Assembly: GCA_028023455.1 (NCBI GenBank)
Contig: JAQFVV010006548.1
Span: forward strand, 746,001-810,000
DNA length: 64,000 nt
Reading direction: 5' to 3'
Origin: Epiperipatus broadwayi
Taxonomy: Eukaryota > Onychophora > Udeonychophora > Euonychophora > Peripatidae
Shown: positions 52,047-63,835 of the stretch, one piece after another
Layout: the number at the start of each line of letters is the position of its first letter
Position numbering within the stretch: the first letter of the stretch is position 1
Position numbers and translations under genes: made by a program
The notes under the pieces: generated by a model
Databases searched by the model: none
Told to the model about the DNA's origin: nothing
The model's input: only the letters and a program-made list of their open reading frames with translations

Positions 52047-54331
52047 ATGAACTTTTATCAACAAAGACTTATATTATGTCTCGGCATTTCTGTCAAAACA
52101 TTGGAACAGCGCCTAACATTTTTGACTGAATGCAAAAGATTTAACATCGTTCCAAACTGCTGCAAAATAAAAATAAACGACTCCATTTATAATCGCGATA
52201 AAATCATTGACAAACTACAATTACGCCTCTTGAATTTTGTTATTCGTGGATGTAAAAACGCATTGTGTAAAGAAAGAAAGAGATGGAGCACGATTACAGG
52301 AAACAACTCCCTCCCTCAATGGATTATCGACAAACTTAACTTTACAGAAATTTACCACCGCAAACGCTTCATTTTGAAAATAAAGTTTTTAGCTTATAAA
52401 CAAAATGTAAATATTGATTTGCTACAGACTTCATTTGTCAATAGAACTGGCCTCACTCCCCCTGATAGAATAGCAAGAGTCCTATCCCTTGGGCCTAGAT
52501 TTGTAGGAGGACAATGGAGACAACCTAAATTAGAACTAATTGCTGACGTCGAAGCAAATTTGATTGATAATCCACATAGAAATAGTATCATAACAAATAT
52601 AGTTAAATCTATCTCACAAAAACAGCTATTTATAAAAGATCATAGCTGGAGTAACGATATTGAAATTACGAAGCAGTTCATTGATCATAATAATTTAATT
52701 TGCCTTAAAGAAGATAAGGGCAACAGATTTGTGCTCTTAAACTCGCAAGACTATAAGCACAAAATAAAGAAACAAATCACAAATCTGCAACTCACTCCCG
52801 TTACACAATTTAACAATAGGCTTAACCGCGATAAGTTTATTTCTTCCATTCTCCGTCCTTATAAAAACAAAGGCATTTCTACCGCAGAATACTACCGTAT
52901 TTATCCTTCCTCCACCAAAGCTCCTAGACTGTTTGCCAACATTAAACTCCACAAGCCTGGCGAACCTCTGCGTCTTATGATGGATTTTGGGGGAGTCCAT
53001 TATTTTCAAACCGCAACTATGGTTAACCAACTATTAATCGACAGCCTGGGCTTTGGGAATTTTTCTGTTAATTCATCCTTCCAGGTCGTGGAGAAAATCA
53101 AAAAAGCCACTATCTGTAACAACTTCCGAATGACCACCTTTGACGTCAAAGAGTTGTATGGATCCGTGGACAGAAATCAGTCTATTCACATTATCCAACA
53201 GGAACTTACCAATACAATGTCACCTGAACGCATCAATTTCATCATTGCATTTTTAACTTGGATAGATAAGCATATATACACAACTTTTGAGCACTCTTGG
53301 TACAATATGAAAAGTGGATGGCCTATGGGCCTCCCCCTTAGTGGAATCATAACTAGCATTTTTCTTAATTATTATGAAAAACTAATAGTGCCTAAGCACC
53401 AGCTGATAACCCACACACTTTATACATGCGGTATGTAGATGACATACTTATTCTATCCAATCAGCACACCACAAACAATATTATACAAGAGCTAACGCAC
53501 AGCACTAATCTAACCTTTAATTCCACATCTGAAGATGCTTCCCAAAGCCTAAATTATCTGGATCTTAAGTTAACGCGCGATGAACCATGTATAAATTATT
53601 CAATGATCATAAAGCCTTTTGAAATCAGAGGCTTCATACATCCACTTTCTAACGTTCCTAACTCTCACAAATTGGCTGGACTACAAGCATTCCTACACAG
53701 AAACATGCAGCTTTGCAAATTCGAGGCAGATCGGAAGAACAACATACATCTCTATACTAAAGATCTGCTACAGGCAGGCTATAAACTCCACACTATCAAC
53801 AACAAAATCAAACAGTTTCATACTAAAATCACCACTAATAAAGACAATATCAAACTCCCATATATCACTCTTCCCCACATACCCAAAATCTCCCACCAAC
53901 TAATCAAGGTTTTGGACAATAAATTTAAAATCAGCTTTCATACACCCCCTTGCACTAACCGTCTCATCAATAACTCCAAAGACAAATTAGAACCTTCTCA
54001 GACCCCCCATGTCGTCTACAGCATAACTTGCCCACAACCCGGTTGCCGCGCCATTTATTTTGGAGAAACCAAGGCTGGCACAACCATCCGGACAGCACAA
54101 CACAGATACACATACAATAGAGCTAGGAAAAACAACGATAACTCTTCAGCATTTTTGGAACACTCCAAGAAGACTGGACATTTATTTGAACCTTCCCACC
54201 CTAAAATCGTATGTATCGAGAAAAACGACATTAAGCGGAAGATCAGAGAAGCGTACTACATCAATAATAATAACTACTCTATCAATAGACGTGACACCTG
54301 CTTCGACATTTCTAAATGCTGGTATAATTAG
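52047..54331 (+). pseudogene. Penelope-like RT-GIY-YIG protein, one frameshift
   Basis: Family role: reverse transcriptase related to telomerase RT, plus a GIY-YIG nuclease that nicks the target. From the ATG at 52047 the first frame has an N-terminal region, then FDVKELYGSVD (RT motif A, Asp at about residue 366), GWPMGLPLSGII (motif B), and runs into a stop at 53438. The second frame (from 53426, overlapping by 13 bases) opens with RYVDDIL (motif C) and continues through a thumb-like region to the GIY-YIG domain near its C terminus: VYSITC, IYFGET, then FLEHSKKTGH with a CCHH-type metal motif. It ends at 54331. The only damage is the frameshift just ahead of the catalytic YVDD. Total about 760 residues, near full length for the family. 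Confidence 0.92.
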
Positions 54332-54511
54332 TCCATTTGCATATGCTTTGCATACCACTTCTCCCGCTCCATTTTTTACATTTTGCAGCTCACAGTACCG
54401 CTATGAATATGAGGTAATGGACCTCGAAAGCGCTTAGCGTATATTAATTCTATTATATTCTTGTAGCTTCACTTTCTAGCGGGACATACGCTTAATTTAT
54501 TTTATAAATTC
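54073..54511 (+). repeat. Downstream pseudo-LTR of the Penelope-like element
   Basis: Source-like copy of 51566-52004. It covers the final part of the GIY-YIG coding region and the 3' untranslated region, including the hairpin at 54411-54425 and GAAA at 54426-54429. Confidence 0.92.
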
Positions 54512-55693
54512 AATACAATAATGAAACGTTGAAAAAGTACAAAATATTAATATTAATGAAGAAGGAGAAGATATTAACAATATTGAAAAAAGATCTTCAC
54601 TGATCCAATTATCAGGAATCACTATGACAGAGTAACTACACAAACACCCATTCCTGATGAAACAATGTCTCAAACCAAGGTTACACTTGATGAAGTGTCT
54701 CAAATAACTACATTCAAAATAGCACAAGCTACAATAAATACCATGACTATAAAACAAATGTTCCAAATCGTAAATATGAATTATAATATGAAAAAAGAAA
54801 TAGATCAAAACATGAATAATTTAGAAGAAAATTTGAAAAGTAATATGGAAAATGTTAAATCAGAATTAAAATTGGAAATGAAGGGTTTGGAGAATAAATT
54901 ATCTAATGATATCAAACAGTTATCAATATGTCTAAATAATGTTCAAAGAGATAATATCAAGATGAGACAAGCCTTAGATGAAATAAAAAAGATGTTGAAG
55001 AAAAAGATACCAAATGTCAACAGAGATTTGAAGAATTTCAGATTAATATCATTGATCAACTGAATATTTAATGCAATCAATTTTATAGAACCAGAGAAAT
55101 TTTAAAGAAGGAAATAGATGAGAAACAAGAAAATAAAAACAGAAATGCAAAAAGAATTACAAGAAGTAAATCATAAAATTAGCCAAATTTATACAAAACA
55201 ATATAATGATTCAGACATTAATGAAGAATCATTGAAAGAGGTGAATAAAAATTTTAAACAGAAATTAAAATAAATTGTATAGAAAATGATGGAATATCAG
55301 AAAACACCACATTAAAAAAATTGATGGAAGGCACAGCAGAAGTACATTATAAAATAAATCATATGAATGAGGCATTTAAACAAAAATTCAAGTTTATTGA
55401 ATTACAAATGTCTTAAAATACTCTTGCATGTTGACCACAACATAATGTTCTACAACAGAAAACACGGGTAAAGAAGGAAATACTAGAGAAGATCAAATAG
55501 AGCTCATTTTTAAAAATCCACAAAGATTAATTCATTCAAATATAGAATCAACTGAACACAATCTGAAATGGAGAACTACTCTCTAAATTTCAGCATAGAA
55601 AGAATAACTCTGAATACATATTCTAATAATTCTGTTGATCATATAGATTCTACACAAACCAAACAGAGACAAGGGTAAGGCATAACCACATTA
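54512..55693 (+). pseudogene. Gypsy gag N-terminal region, coiled-coil rich
   Basis: Family role: gag forms the capsid-like particle. A frame at 54665-55063 encodes 132 residues with heptad-like Leu/Ile/Met spacing (MENVKSELKLEMKGLENKLS), predicted coiled coil. Further pieces rich in Lys, Glu and Asn lie in shifted frames to about 55690. No enzymatic motif. Assignment rests on position before the gag core. Confidence 0.6.
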
Positions 55694-55997
55694 TGCCATA
55701 AATCAATTTGTGAGATTGAAAATATTCAAAGGATCTAATAATGAAGCACTTATGGAACATTTGAGAAGTTTGAACCTTTACTTTGCAGTAAATCACAATT
55801 TAACTGAAGGAGAGAAAGTGATTATTACATACAGCCACCTCCAAGGAGATGCTTTAACTTGGTGGGAATCATTCCAAACTCCATCTATTTTTAATGATTA
55901 CCAAACATTATTAATAAAAAAAATTTGGAATAGAGATAAACAAGTGTCCTTGTTATATCAATTATTCCAAGAAAAATATAAAGCTGACGTTCACTAA
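55694..55997 (+). pseudogene. Gypsy gag core (retrotransposon gag domain)
   Basis: The frame at 55710-55997 (95 residues) has the retrotransposon-gag signature: LKIFKGSN, then a helix with HLRSLNLYF, then LQGDALTWWESF, the aromatic-rich block of this family. It breaks after about 95 residues. A Cys-rich nucleocapsid knuckle could not be identified downstream, where many stops occur up to 56600. Confidence 0.8.
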
Positions 55998-56601
55998 TTT
56001 TTTTCGGCGTCAAATCGTTAAACTGAGAACAGTAAATACTTACCACTCCAGTGAAAGTGAAATGATAGGGATTGTGAAAAGGAATTTACCTTTGAAAATT
56101 GAACAATCACTTTTATGTGCTAATATCAAAACTATAGAATAATTCGCAGAGTTATTAGCCAGTTTTGATATAAATACTTCAAAATTATCAACAAGAACAA
56201 TTGGAAAAAAGAAAAGTTAATGTTAATGCTATTTTTTTTTAAAAAGGAAGAAAAATAATAATGACCCAAACCACTGGTAAGGAAAAACTTTAGGACCTAA
56301 CTCTATGGATAACCAGTCATATAAAAAAAACCAGAATCATAATGATCAACATATATTAAACCCTCCACAGAGCTTAGAGAAATCCCCAAAACCAGGTGTA
56401 GTAATACGCACTCCCAAAATTGAACCAAAATCAAACTAAAAAGGTACCTGAGGGAATGTTCCTCACATCAAGAAACCATATTGACATTGAGGAACACAAG
56501 TATAAATCCAATTCTAGACCGAGAAATCAATTTAATGTGTTCATGGGATGATAAAGCTCCTAATTTTGCCTTACAAAGCTGCCCTATGATAGAGATTTTG
56601 T

Positions 56602-56877
56602 TTGAGTGTATTGGTCAAAGCCTTATTAGATTCTGGTAGCCAAATTTCAGTTATATCAAATAGGTTTTATCAAGAAATATTGATTAAGAATCCTAATATT
56701 GAAACATTACCACTCAGTTCAATTCAGGTTAGCATGTCTAATAGTAGAAAGGCCAAACTAACACCTGAACAAATTTGGATTCAAATCAAAATTGGCCAAA
56801 CAATACTCCCATCATATTTCCTAATACTGAATGGTTTGATATATGATGTCATTCTGGGGCAGACTTCCTACATCTGA
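56602..56877 (+). pseudogene. Gypsy aspartic protease
   Basis: Family role: cleaves the gag-pol precursor. The frame has LLDSGSQISVIS (catalytic D-S-G) near its start and a later ILGQTSY resembling the ILG flap-end motif. About 91 residues, a near-complete retropepsin length. It ends in a stop before RT. Confidence 0.85.
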
Positions 56878-56921
56878 ACACATGTTGATTTCCCTGATAA
56901 AACAGGATAGGCAATGAGATC

Positions 56922-57770
56922 TTGGAAATGACATTGATTCCAATATATGATTTATTTGCAGTTAATTGTATAATAGCTACCATCCCAGAGACACTCATAG
57001 ATGATAAAATTGCAGAATCCAATTTATTTGGAAATGAAGATGCTATAAAATTACAATCTATTATTAAGAAATTCAATCCAGTTTTCTCAGACATACCAGG
57101 AGTGATAGAAGGTTTTCAGCTAAGAATTAAATTAAAACATGACCAATCATTTCAATCCAAATTGTATTCTATTTCATTCCAGTATCATGCAGAAATATCC
57201 AAACAAATTAATAAAATGTTGGATTGGAGAATTATTTCCAAATGCACTTCACCTTACTGCAATCCAGTTGTAACTGAAAAAGAAAGATGGGTCGATGAGA
57301 TTTTGTTTAGATGCTCATCAACTACATAAAATTACTGTTCCTGATAGGAATATATCACCACCCATACATAAATTATTCATGAAATTTGGGAATAAAAAGG
57401 TGTTTTCACTTTTAATCTAACATCTAGTTATTGGCAGATTGAATTTCATCCAGAAGATTGCCAATACACTGCATTCTATATGAATGTTTTACTTATCAAT
57501 TTAATAGGATGCCCTTTGGATTAATTAATAGTGGTGTTGGTCTGATAAGATGCTTAGATAAAATTCTATCTCCTGAGCTTAAACAGATCTTTAGCATTTA
57601 TGGTGATGGTGTGATAATTGCATTAACCACAATTAAAGAACATCTTCAACATTTAACTGCATTTTTTGAAGAGTGCCACAGAAAAGGGATTAAATCAATT
57701 TCAAGAAAAGTACCTAAGTTTGTAACCAGGTAGTCTTCTTAGGTTATATCATTGGTTGCAATGGGATAAG
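56922..57770 (+). pseudogene. Gypsy reverse transcriptase remnant
   Basis: Family role: copies the element RNA into DNA. The first frame (56922-57329) holds the linker and the start of RT with IISKCTSPYCNPVV. The next readable piece (57458-57733) has NRMPFGLINS (motif B region) and YGDGVI where Y-x-D-D is expected: the second catalytic Asp is replaced by Gly. Between them (about 57330-57457) the coding phase is lost. Several stops and shifts; inactive. Confidence 0.88.
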
Positions 57771-57939
57771 GCCTCATCCAGATAAGATCAGTGTCATTCA
57801 AAACTTTCCTAAACCCACCAACAGAAAACAAATTCCATCATTTTTAGGCTTATGTAATTTTTATAATCATTTTTATCAGAAGTTCTCTGACTATATGGAA
57901 CCATTGTTGAGGCTCATTAGAAAAGATGAGATGGAAATG

Positions 57940-58380
57940 GAACCAAGAACAGGATGATGCATTTACAAATATTAAGACCAGGTTTTTAGAGCAAACTATA
58001 TTAGCAATTTTAATAAGCCATTTATTGTCCAAACTGATAGTAGTGGTTATGGATTAGGGGTAACGCTATCCCAAATCCAGGAGGATGGCCAACCTGGAGT
58101 CCTATACTTTATTAGCCATCACCTGAAAGGTCCAGAAGTAAACTATATGGTCACTGAGAAGGAAGCACTAGCAATAGTATGGGCCTTCCAGAAGTTTCAA
58201 CAGATGCTTCTCAGATTGGAGGTTATAATAATCACAGACCACAAAAGCCTCAAATTTCTGAATCACAGCTATTTGACCAATACAGAGTCAGATAGAGTCT
58301 ATTGTTACAGGAATTCAACTATATAGTATAATACCGTAAAGGATCTGAGAATGTTGTGGCTGATGTGCTGAGTCAAAATT
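57940..58380 (+). pseudogene. Gypsy RNase H
   Basis: Family role: removes RNA from RNA-DNA hybrids. One phase gives QTDSSGYGLG (first Asp), VTEKEALAIVWA (Glu), and IITDHKSLKFL (Asp), the three acidic residues of Ty3-type RNase H, in the right order over about 90 residues. Stops and shifts flank it. Confidence 0.85.
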
Positions 58381-58649
58381 CATGTAGGTCAGAACAAAAC
58401 AATCTATCAATAGAGAATGCCTACATTACAAATATCAACATAATGATTGATAGTAATGTAGAGAACTATTTAGAATAATTACTTGAAATACAATTTAATG
58501 ACCTTATTTTAAACCCAATCATAAGAGTTTTAAAAGGAGACAAAGTTTTGAATGCACTGGAAGATCTCAACCATTATAAGTTAGAAAATCTGGTCTTACT
58601 TCACAAAACTGATAAAGATATAGATGAGCAGAGGGTAATAATATCTAAA

Positions 58650-59470
58650 ACTTTGTATTCCACTTATAAATTATATCCACTGTTTATAGACATTTTGGTG
58701 CCCACAAAACAGAACACACTTTGAAAAATTGGTTTTACTGGCCAAAAATGTATAAAAATATCTCTAAATCACTTCATGATTGTATTATATGCTTAAGAGC
58801 CAAACCAGTAAATCATGATTTCAGTAATACATTAAAACCTATTATCCCTGCAAGACTGAATGAGATCTTAGCACTAGATTATTATGGACCACTGCCTCCA
58901 TTTAATAAAGAAAAATATGTATTAATTACATATGATATTCTTTTCCAAACATGTTTCATCTTACCCAATACCTCAAAATAATACTAAACATACTGTCAGA
59001 ATATTAGACATTCTCCATTTCATAATGATAGGAAAATGTACAATCATATTAACAGACCATGTGCATTTTTCCTATCTAAAAATTGGGAAAAGTCAGTAGA
59101 AAAATCACAAATAAAATACGTGCTCATATCCATTAGAAACTCACACTCAAACCCTTGTGAATGTGTAATGTGGGAGCTTGAATATTTGTTTAGGACTTAC
59201 CTGGAAGATGAGCATAGAGGATGAGTAAAACAGACAAAATGTGTAATAAATTATATTAACTGGAGTGTGAATGAATCTACTGGATTCATACCTATTAAAC
59301 TACATTTCAATAAAGCAGTTCCACATTTATTTAAAAATTACCAACCTACAATTAAACCCAACCAGACTGATATAAAATATGATATACAAAAGGCATATAA
59401 AAAATTAATACATAAATCAGAGCTGAGAATTAAAAGAGAAAGAAAAATAGTTACCAATTCAAAATAGGAG
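58650..59470 (+). pseudogene. Gypsy integrase remnant
   Basis: Family role: inserts the DNA copy into the chromosome. Pieces: an H...H part in a damaged phase near 58690, then WFYWPKMYKNI and CIICLRAKP (58721-58981), the C-x2-C of the HHCC finger, then LALDYYGPLP, where the first catalytic Asp of the core sits. Later frames (59036-59224 and 59267-59467) carry diverged core and C-terminal parts. Heavily broken. Confidence 0.82.
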
Positions 59471-59960
59471 ACAAGATTTTTATAAAGACCCATAACCTTA
59501 GTAAACAACTTCAAGCAAATTCCATAAATTCTATAATACATATAAAGGACCATTTACTATAATAAAACAAACAGGTTCAAATGCATTCTGGATAGATATA
59601 AATGAGGAAATGAAAGATATATATAATGCTTGCATTCTTAAACAATATTTTGGTCAACCATAAAGTTTAGATAACTATCACATGCAGATTATAGAAGGAG
59701 AAAGAGAAAAGAGCCAACACTAAATAAAAACCTAGGGATAATCATTTCAATGATGAGAGCACCCAGGCTAATATAAAAAAATACAGATAACAAAAAGAAT
59801 GGATATGAAACAGGTTGTATGATCCCTGTACAAACCTAAATTTAAAAAAAAAATACGTATAACACTAGAACACATATATACACTTTAAGTGTTGAAATTT
59901 TCTTATCATATTAGAAAGTTTTAACCTGTTGGGGAGTGGTAAGGGTAGCTTACAATCTTA
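59471..59960 (+). other. Gypsy 3' untranslated region before right LTR
   Basis: No frame. A purine-rich run TTGGGGAGTGGTAAGGG at about 59930-59946 is the best candidate for the polypurine tract that primes plus-strand DNA, close to the start of the right LTR. Confidence 0.5.
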
Positions 59961-61848
59961 TTAAGCTCACTTGTTTATGTGCAATATCAAGCCATAAACT
60001 TAAAAATATAATTTTAATTAATAAACTGTAAATACATTATTCTTTTATGTTAAAATATCCATATGCACACGTATGTAACTTAAACATTAGATTATAAAAT
60101 CTTAATAATAAAAGTGAAACCAAATAAATAGTTATTTTAATGAAATCAAATATTAACATAATTAGATTTTTATCATTCATATATATGTGTATAAAATAAT
60201 TATTAAGTTAACTAATATCACTAATCAAGACTCAGAACATAGAGATAACCCATGGTCATGTCATATCTTAGCAACTAAGCATAAAGGAAATAAAATTAGA
60301 ACTCAATTACACAATTATTATTTATGATGCAGTCAACAATAATTGAATACAAAATCATGAAATGAAATAGTAATTTAACACATGCTAATTACTAGAAGTC
60401 GATTCCACTATAAAAGCTAAATCAACTAATTTTCAAATCAGTTACATTTTTTACAAATGAACTAAACACTATGCATATTTGTTTTGTTGTGTTTAAATAC
60501 TAAACACATCAGAAAAATGGATCAATAGTTTGGATAAATTTTTGTTATTTATAAAATCTTCATTAACAGACAACTCTAATATCATTCAAGTAAAGAGTAA
60601 ATAAATTACTCTTTAATATCTATAATAATTTCAAAAGTGAAATTATCTTTAATATAATAATTAGAGAAATTCTTAATGATATCATTCTAAACTTGAATTT
60701 TAAGGAAGATAAATATCATCAAACATATTTATATAAATAAATAAATTTATTTTAATTTAGATTTTAAGTTATAGAAATGCATTGTGAGTAAACACATGTT
60801 GCCATAAGATTAAATGCGATTTTTCTAACCTAAAGCAGTGTAACTATATCATTCCTACTGAAATGCCCAATGTATATATAATTCAATATCCAATTTATAG
60901 TGAGATAATTTACAGAAAGGGATATCAACATCATGCAAGAGGAATGTTTATGAAACAACAAAGTATACTGATTGCCTCACTGATTATTGATGACTGGAAA
61001 TAAAATAACTTTATTCTTAATGAACATTGTTACTCAAATCGTGAAAAATAAATAGGACAATATCATAAACTTTGAATACATCATATCATCTTTGCATATC
61101 AACATTCATAAGTATTTAATTTTATTTCCTTTGCCTTTAAAACCTACTTACATTGAAATAATCCATTTTGGAAAAACATTAGATGAAAAAAGTGGAAAGA
61201 TCATTGGGTTAAATATTTTTTTATTTAATAAAATTTTGGTCTTTCTTGCAGAGTGACTTGACCAGGTTAATAAGTAAACTTAATATGAAGGTAAGATTTT
61301 ATTGTTCTTGTGACAAAACAGAATTTTTGTTTATTATTAATTTAATTAATTTAGTAATATTTGTTTGTTTATTATTTGGTATAAATGACTAATATCCTTG
61401 GATGAAAGGTCTTTTCTTTCAATGATAGGGAGCATACATAGATGGAAGGTCTTATAGAAAATAGAATGTCCTCTAAAGGTTTTAATATTACAAAGCTTTT
61501 TATTTATATTCTTTCATTTAAATTTAGTTAGCTGGTGTTATCATAATCTTTGGAAAAATAAAATTTTATTTATTTTTACAACCTATTAAATATTCTTTGT
61601 GTTAGATACATATCTATTATGGAATATGGAAAGGTGTAATTTAAAAAATTATATACTAATATGGTAGAAATGTATGTAAAACACTTATAATCAAAAATTT
61701 TGTTATATAAAGATAAATTTAAACTGTTTTCAGTCAATAAATATTGTTAAATTTATTTTAAATTTAAGAAAGACTCTGATTTATTTAAATTATTTTATTT
61801 TCATAATAAAATAAAATTGAATACATATACCTACATATACATATCATC
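59961..61848 (+). repeat. Right LTR of the gypsy element
   Basis: Uninterrupted 1.89 kb partner of the left LTR, with the same TATA box (60409-60416) and the same end near CATATCATC. It preserves the empty target of solo-LTR-like copy B around 60868-60885. Confidence 0.88.
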
Positions 61849-62252
61849 GACTGCAGAAAGAAGTTTGCTATTAACTGAAAGGAGATTCTTTGATTCTTCT
61901 TGGAGGTCTTAATGGAACCAAGCAAGGCAAATTATTAATGTCCACTCCATATGTTCTTGTCATTGTAGCTGTTATTACTATGTGATTATTCACATAGTAT
62001 ACAAACATGGATGAGCTGCTCACAACATGCATTAGCGAATGTGGTGAGTTTATTGGCTTTTTACCTCTAAGTTTAAGATCAATAAACATCATGATCTTTC
62101 TTCTCAGTTGCCTGATAAGGAAGAATGAATGTTTGTGTAAGTGATAAATATTTTTCCAATAGATATATACAATTATGACATACAAAAATAAATCATGGCC
62201 CTTATTTTCAGGAGGCTGTAACAAGGCAGCAGTTGATGGCCAAAGGTAGAGG
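61849..62252. other. Unassigned sequence between gypsy and RTE element
   Basis: A 117-codon open frame on the minus strand (61871-62224) runs through most of it, ending in a Pro/Arg-rich stretch (CLVPLRPPRRIK). The GC content is higher than average. It could be a 5' part of the RTE element read backwards, or another old element. No family recognised. Confidence 0.35.
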
Positions 62253-63835
62253 GTGCTAAAAATCCCGATTGTGGATGCAGGCTGCCATTTGATGATGACT
62301 TTTTATTTAGATACTTACAACTGCAGATCACTTTCAAGTGAAGGAAGATTGCAAGAATTAGAAGAACTGTCTTATATTAAATGGGGCATTATTGGACTTT
62401 GTGAAGTTAGAAGAAAAGTTGAAGAGAAAGTTGACATGTACTCTATTATAAAGACACAAATGTTGAAAATACAAATGGAGTAGGATTCATTATAAATAAA
62501 AAGTGGAAGAGCAACATTATGGATATTGAAGGTATATTGGACAGAGTGGCAAAATTAGTTATACAACTTAATAGCAGATACCAAATGCAAATAATTCAGA
62601 TTTATGTCCCAACAAGTTCTCATAGTGATGAAGTAGTAGAACATTTTAACATTGTTATGAGAGACTTTAATGCTAGAATTGGCAAACAAATGAAAGATGA
62701 AAGTGCTGCAGGGAATTTTGATTATGGTAATAGAAATGAGAGAGGACATAGACTTGTAGACTTTGCAGAAAAATAAAAACTTTATATTATGAATTCTTTT
62801 TTTGAGAAAAATGTTAAAAAGAAATGGACATGGAAGCATCCAAATGAAGGTACAGCAGAATTGGATTATATTTTAACTAACAGAAAATACATATTTCAAG
62901 ATTATAATGTTCTTAATAAATTTAACACAGGAAGTGATCATCAATTAATAAGATGTAAGATATGTGTTAATGCAAAACTAGAGAGACAAAAATTATTAAT
63001 GAAAACAATATTTACAATTTATATTTTTAATCTTCAGAAACATTCTAATGAATTTAAATTAGAACTTACAAATCGATTTCAAGTATTAGTAAATTTTGAA
63101 TATGATTCAGATTTGAATGAAATTAATATGAAAATAACTGATACACTTTTAAAAACTGCAACAAAGATAGCTAGTAGGAAAAAGCAGCAATTGACCAATA
63201 AAATTTCTACTGAGGCTAGAGAATTTATGAAGAAAAGAAGAAATATGAAGATATACAAAAATGATGCATTAAAAAGAATTGAATATCTTGAATTTTATAA
63301 AATGGTGCAGAAAAGAGTTGAAAATGGTATAAGAAAGTATAACTGTGAACTAGAAAGGAAAGCTGTAGAAGAGAATAAACAACATTGTGGTATTGGTAGG
63401 AAATTTATATCTGCAATAAGAAAAAAAGATGGAATTATTACTAATAAGAGAGATGACATCATGAAATGGGTAGAAGACTTTTATCAAGAATTATATAGTA
63501 ATAAAGAACAAGTACCTCCTATATCTATTACATCATCTGAATTGCCCAGAATTTTAAATGAAGAAATATGAAGAAAGGAAAGGCTCCAGGTAATGATGGA
63601 ATTATAATTGATATATTAAAAAAAGCAGGTCAAGAAATAGAAATTTTTGTAGCATAGTTTAATACCAAATGTCTAAATGATAAAGATGTACCAGATGATT
63701 GGAAGAATGCAGTATTAATATTAATATTTAAAAAAGGTGATAAAGAAGATATTAGAAATTACAGCCCTATCAGCCTTTTATCAGTTTTATACAAAATTTT
63801 TACCAAGATAATTACAGCTTGTTTAGAGATGCTTA
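62253..63835 (+). mobile_element. RTE-type LINE, 5' and central part
   Basis: Plus-strand remnants of an apurinic-type endonuclease followed by the beginning of a reverse transcriptase, the RTE/BovB arrangement. The 3' continuation is not present in the same orientation; it reappears on the opposite strand from 63836. Confidence 0.85.
62253..63835 (+). pseudogene. RTE LINE endonuclease and RT start, broken
   Basis: Family role: nicks target DNA and reverse transcribes element RNA. Pieces in order: TYNCRSL and IIGLCEVRRK (endonuclease motifs, catalytic Glu; 62253-62483), YVPTSS, MRDFNARIG (Asp and Asn; about 62655), WTWKHPN, DYILTNRK and GSDHQLI (Asp-His; about 62940) in a second phase with one stop near 62774. 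Part of the endonuclease between YVPTSS and DFNARIG is missing. From 63568 a third phase gives KKGKAPGNDG, then IFKKGDKEDIRNYSPISLLSVLYKI, the first RT blocks. Two frameshifts, two stops. This domain is often misannotated as craniofacial development protein 2-like. Confidence 0.88.

Larger units (their letters stand above)
51566..54511 (+). mobile_element. Penelope-like element with partial tandem copy
   Basis: A 2507 bp unit (52005-54511) encodes a reverse transcriptase fused to a GIY-YIG endonuclease, the hallmark of Penelope-like elements. Directly in front lies a 439 bp copy (51566-52004) of the unit's last 439 bp (54073-54511), in the same orientation. That gives the pseudo-LTR layout typical of the group. 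The two 439 bp copies differ at only a few bases, so insertion was recent relative to the gypsy host. No target duplication is evident at the outer edges. Confidence 0.92.
46071..61848 (+). mobile_element. Ty3/gypsy LTR retrotransposon with nested insertions
   Basis: Long direct repeats bound it: 46071-46931 plus 49823-50786 on the left, and 59961-61848 on the right. The interior carries gag, aspartic protease, RT, RNase H and integrase in that order, the Ty3/gypsy arrangement. A solo-LTR-like repeat splits the left LTR and a Penelope-like element (51566-54511) sits between the left LTR and gag. Without them it would be about 10 kb. LTRs are about 90 percent alike by eye, so it is old. The exact LTR tips, primer-binding site and target duplication could not be fixed. 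No envelope-like frame is seen. Confidence 0.88.
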
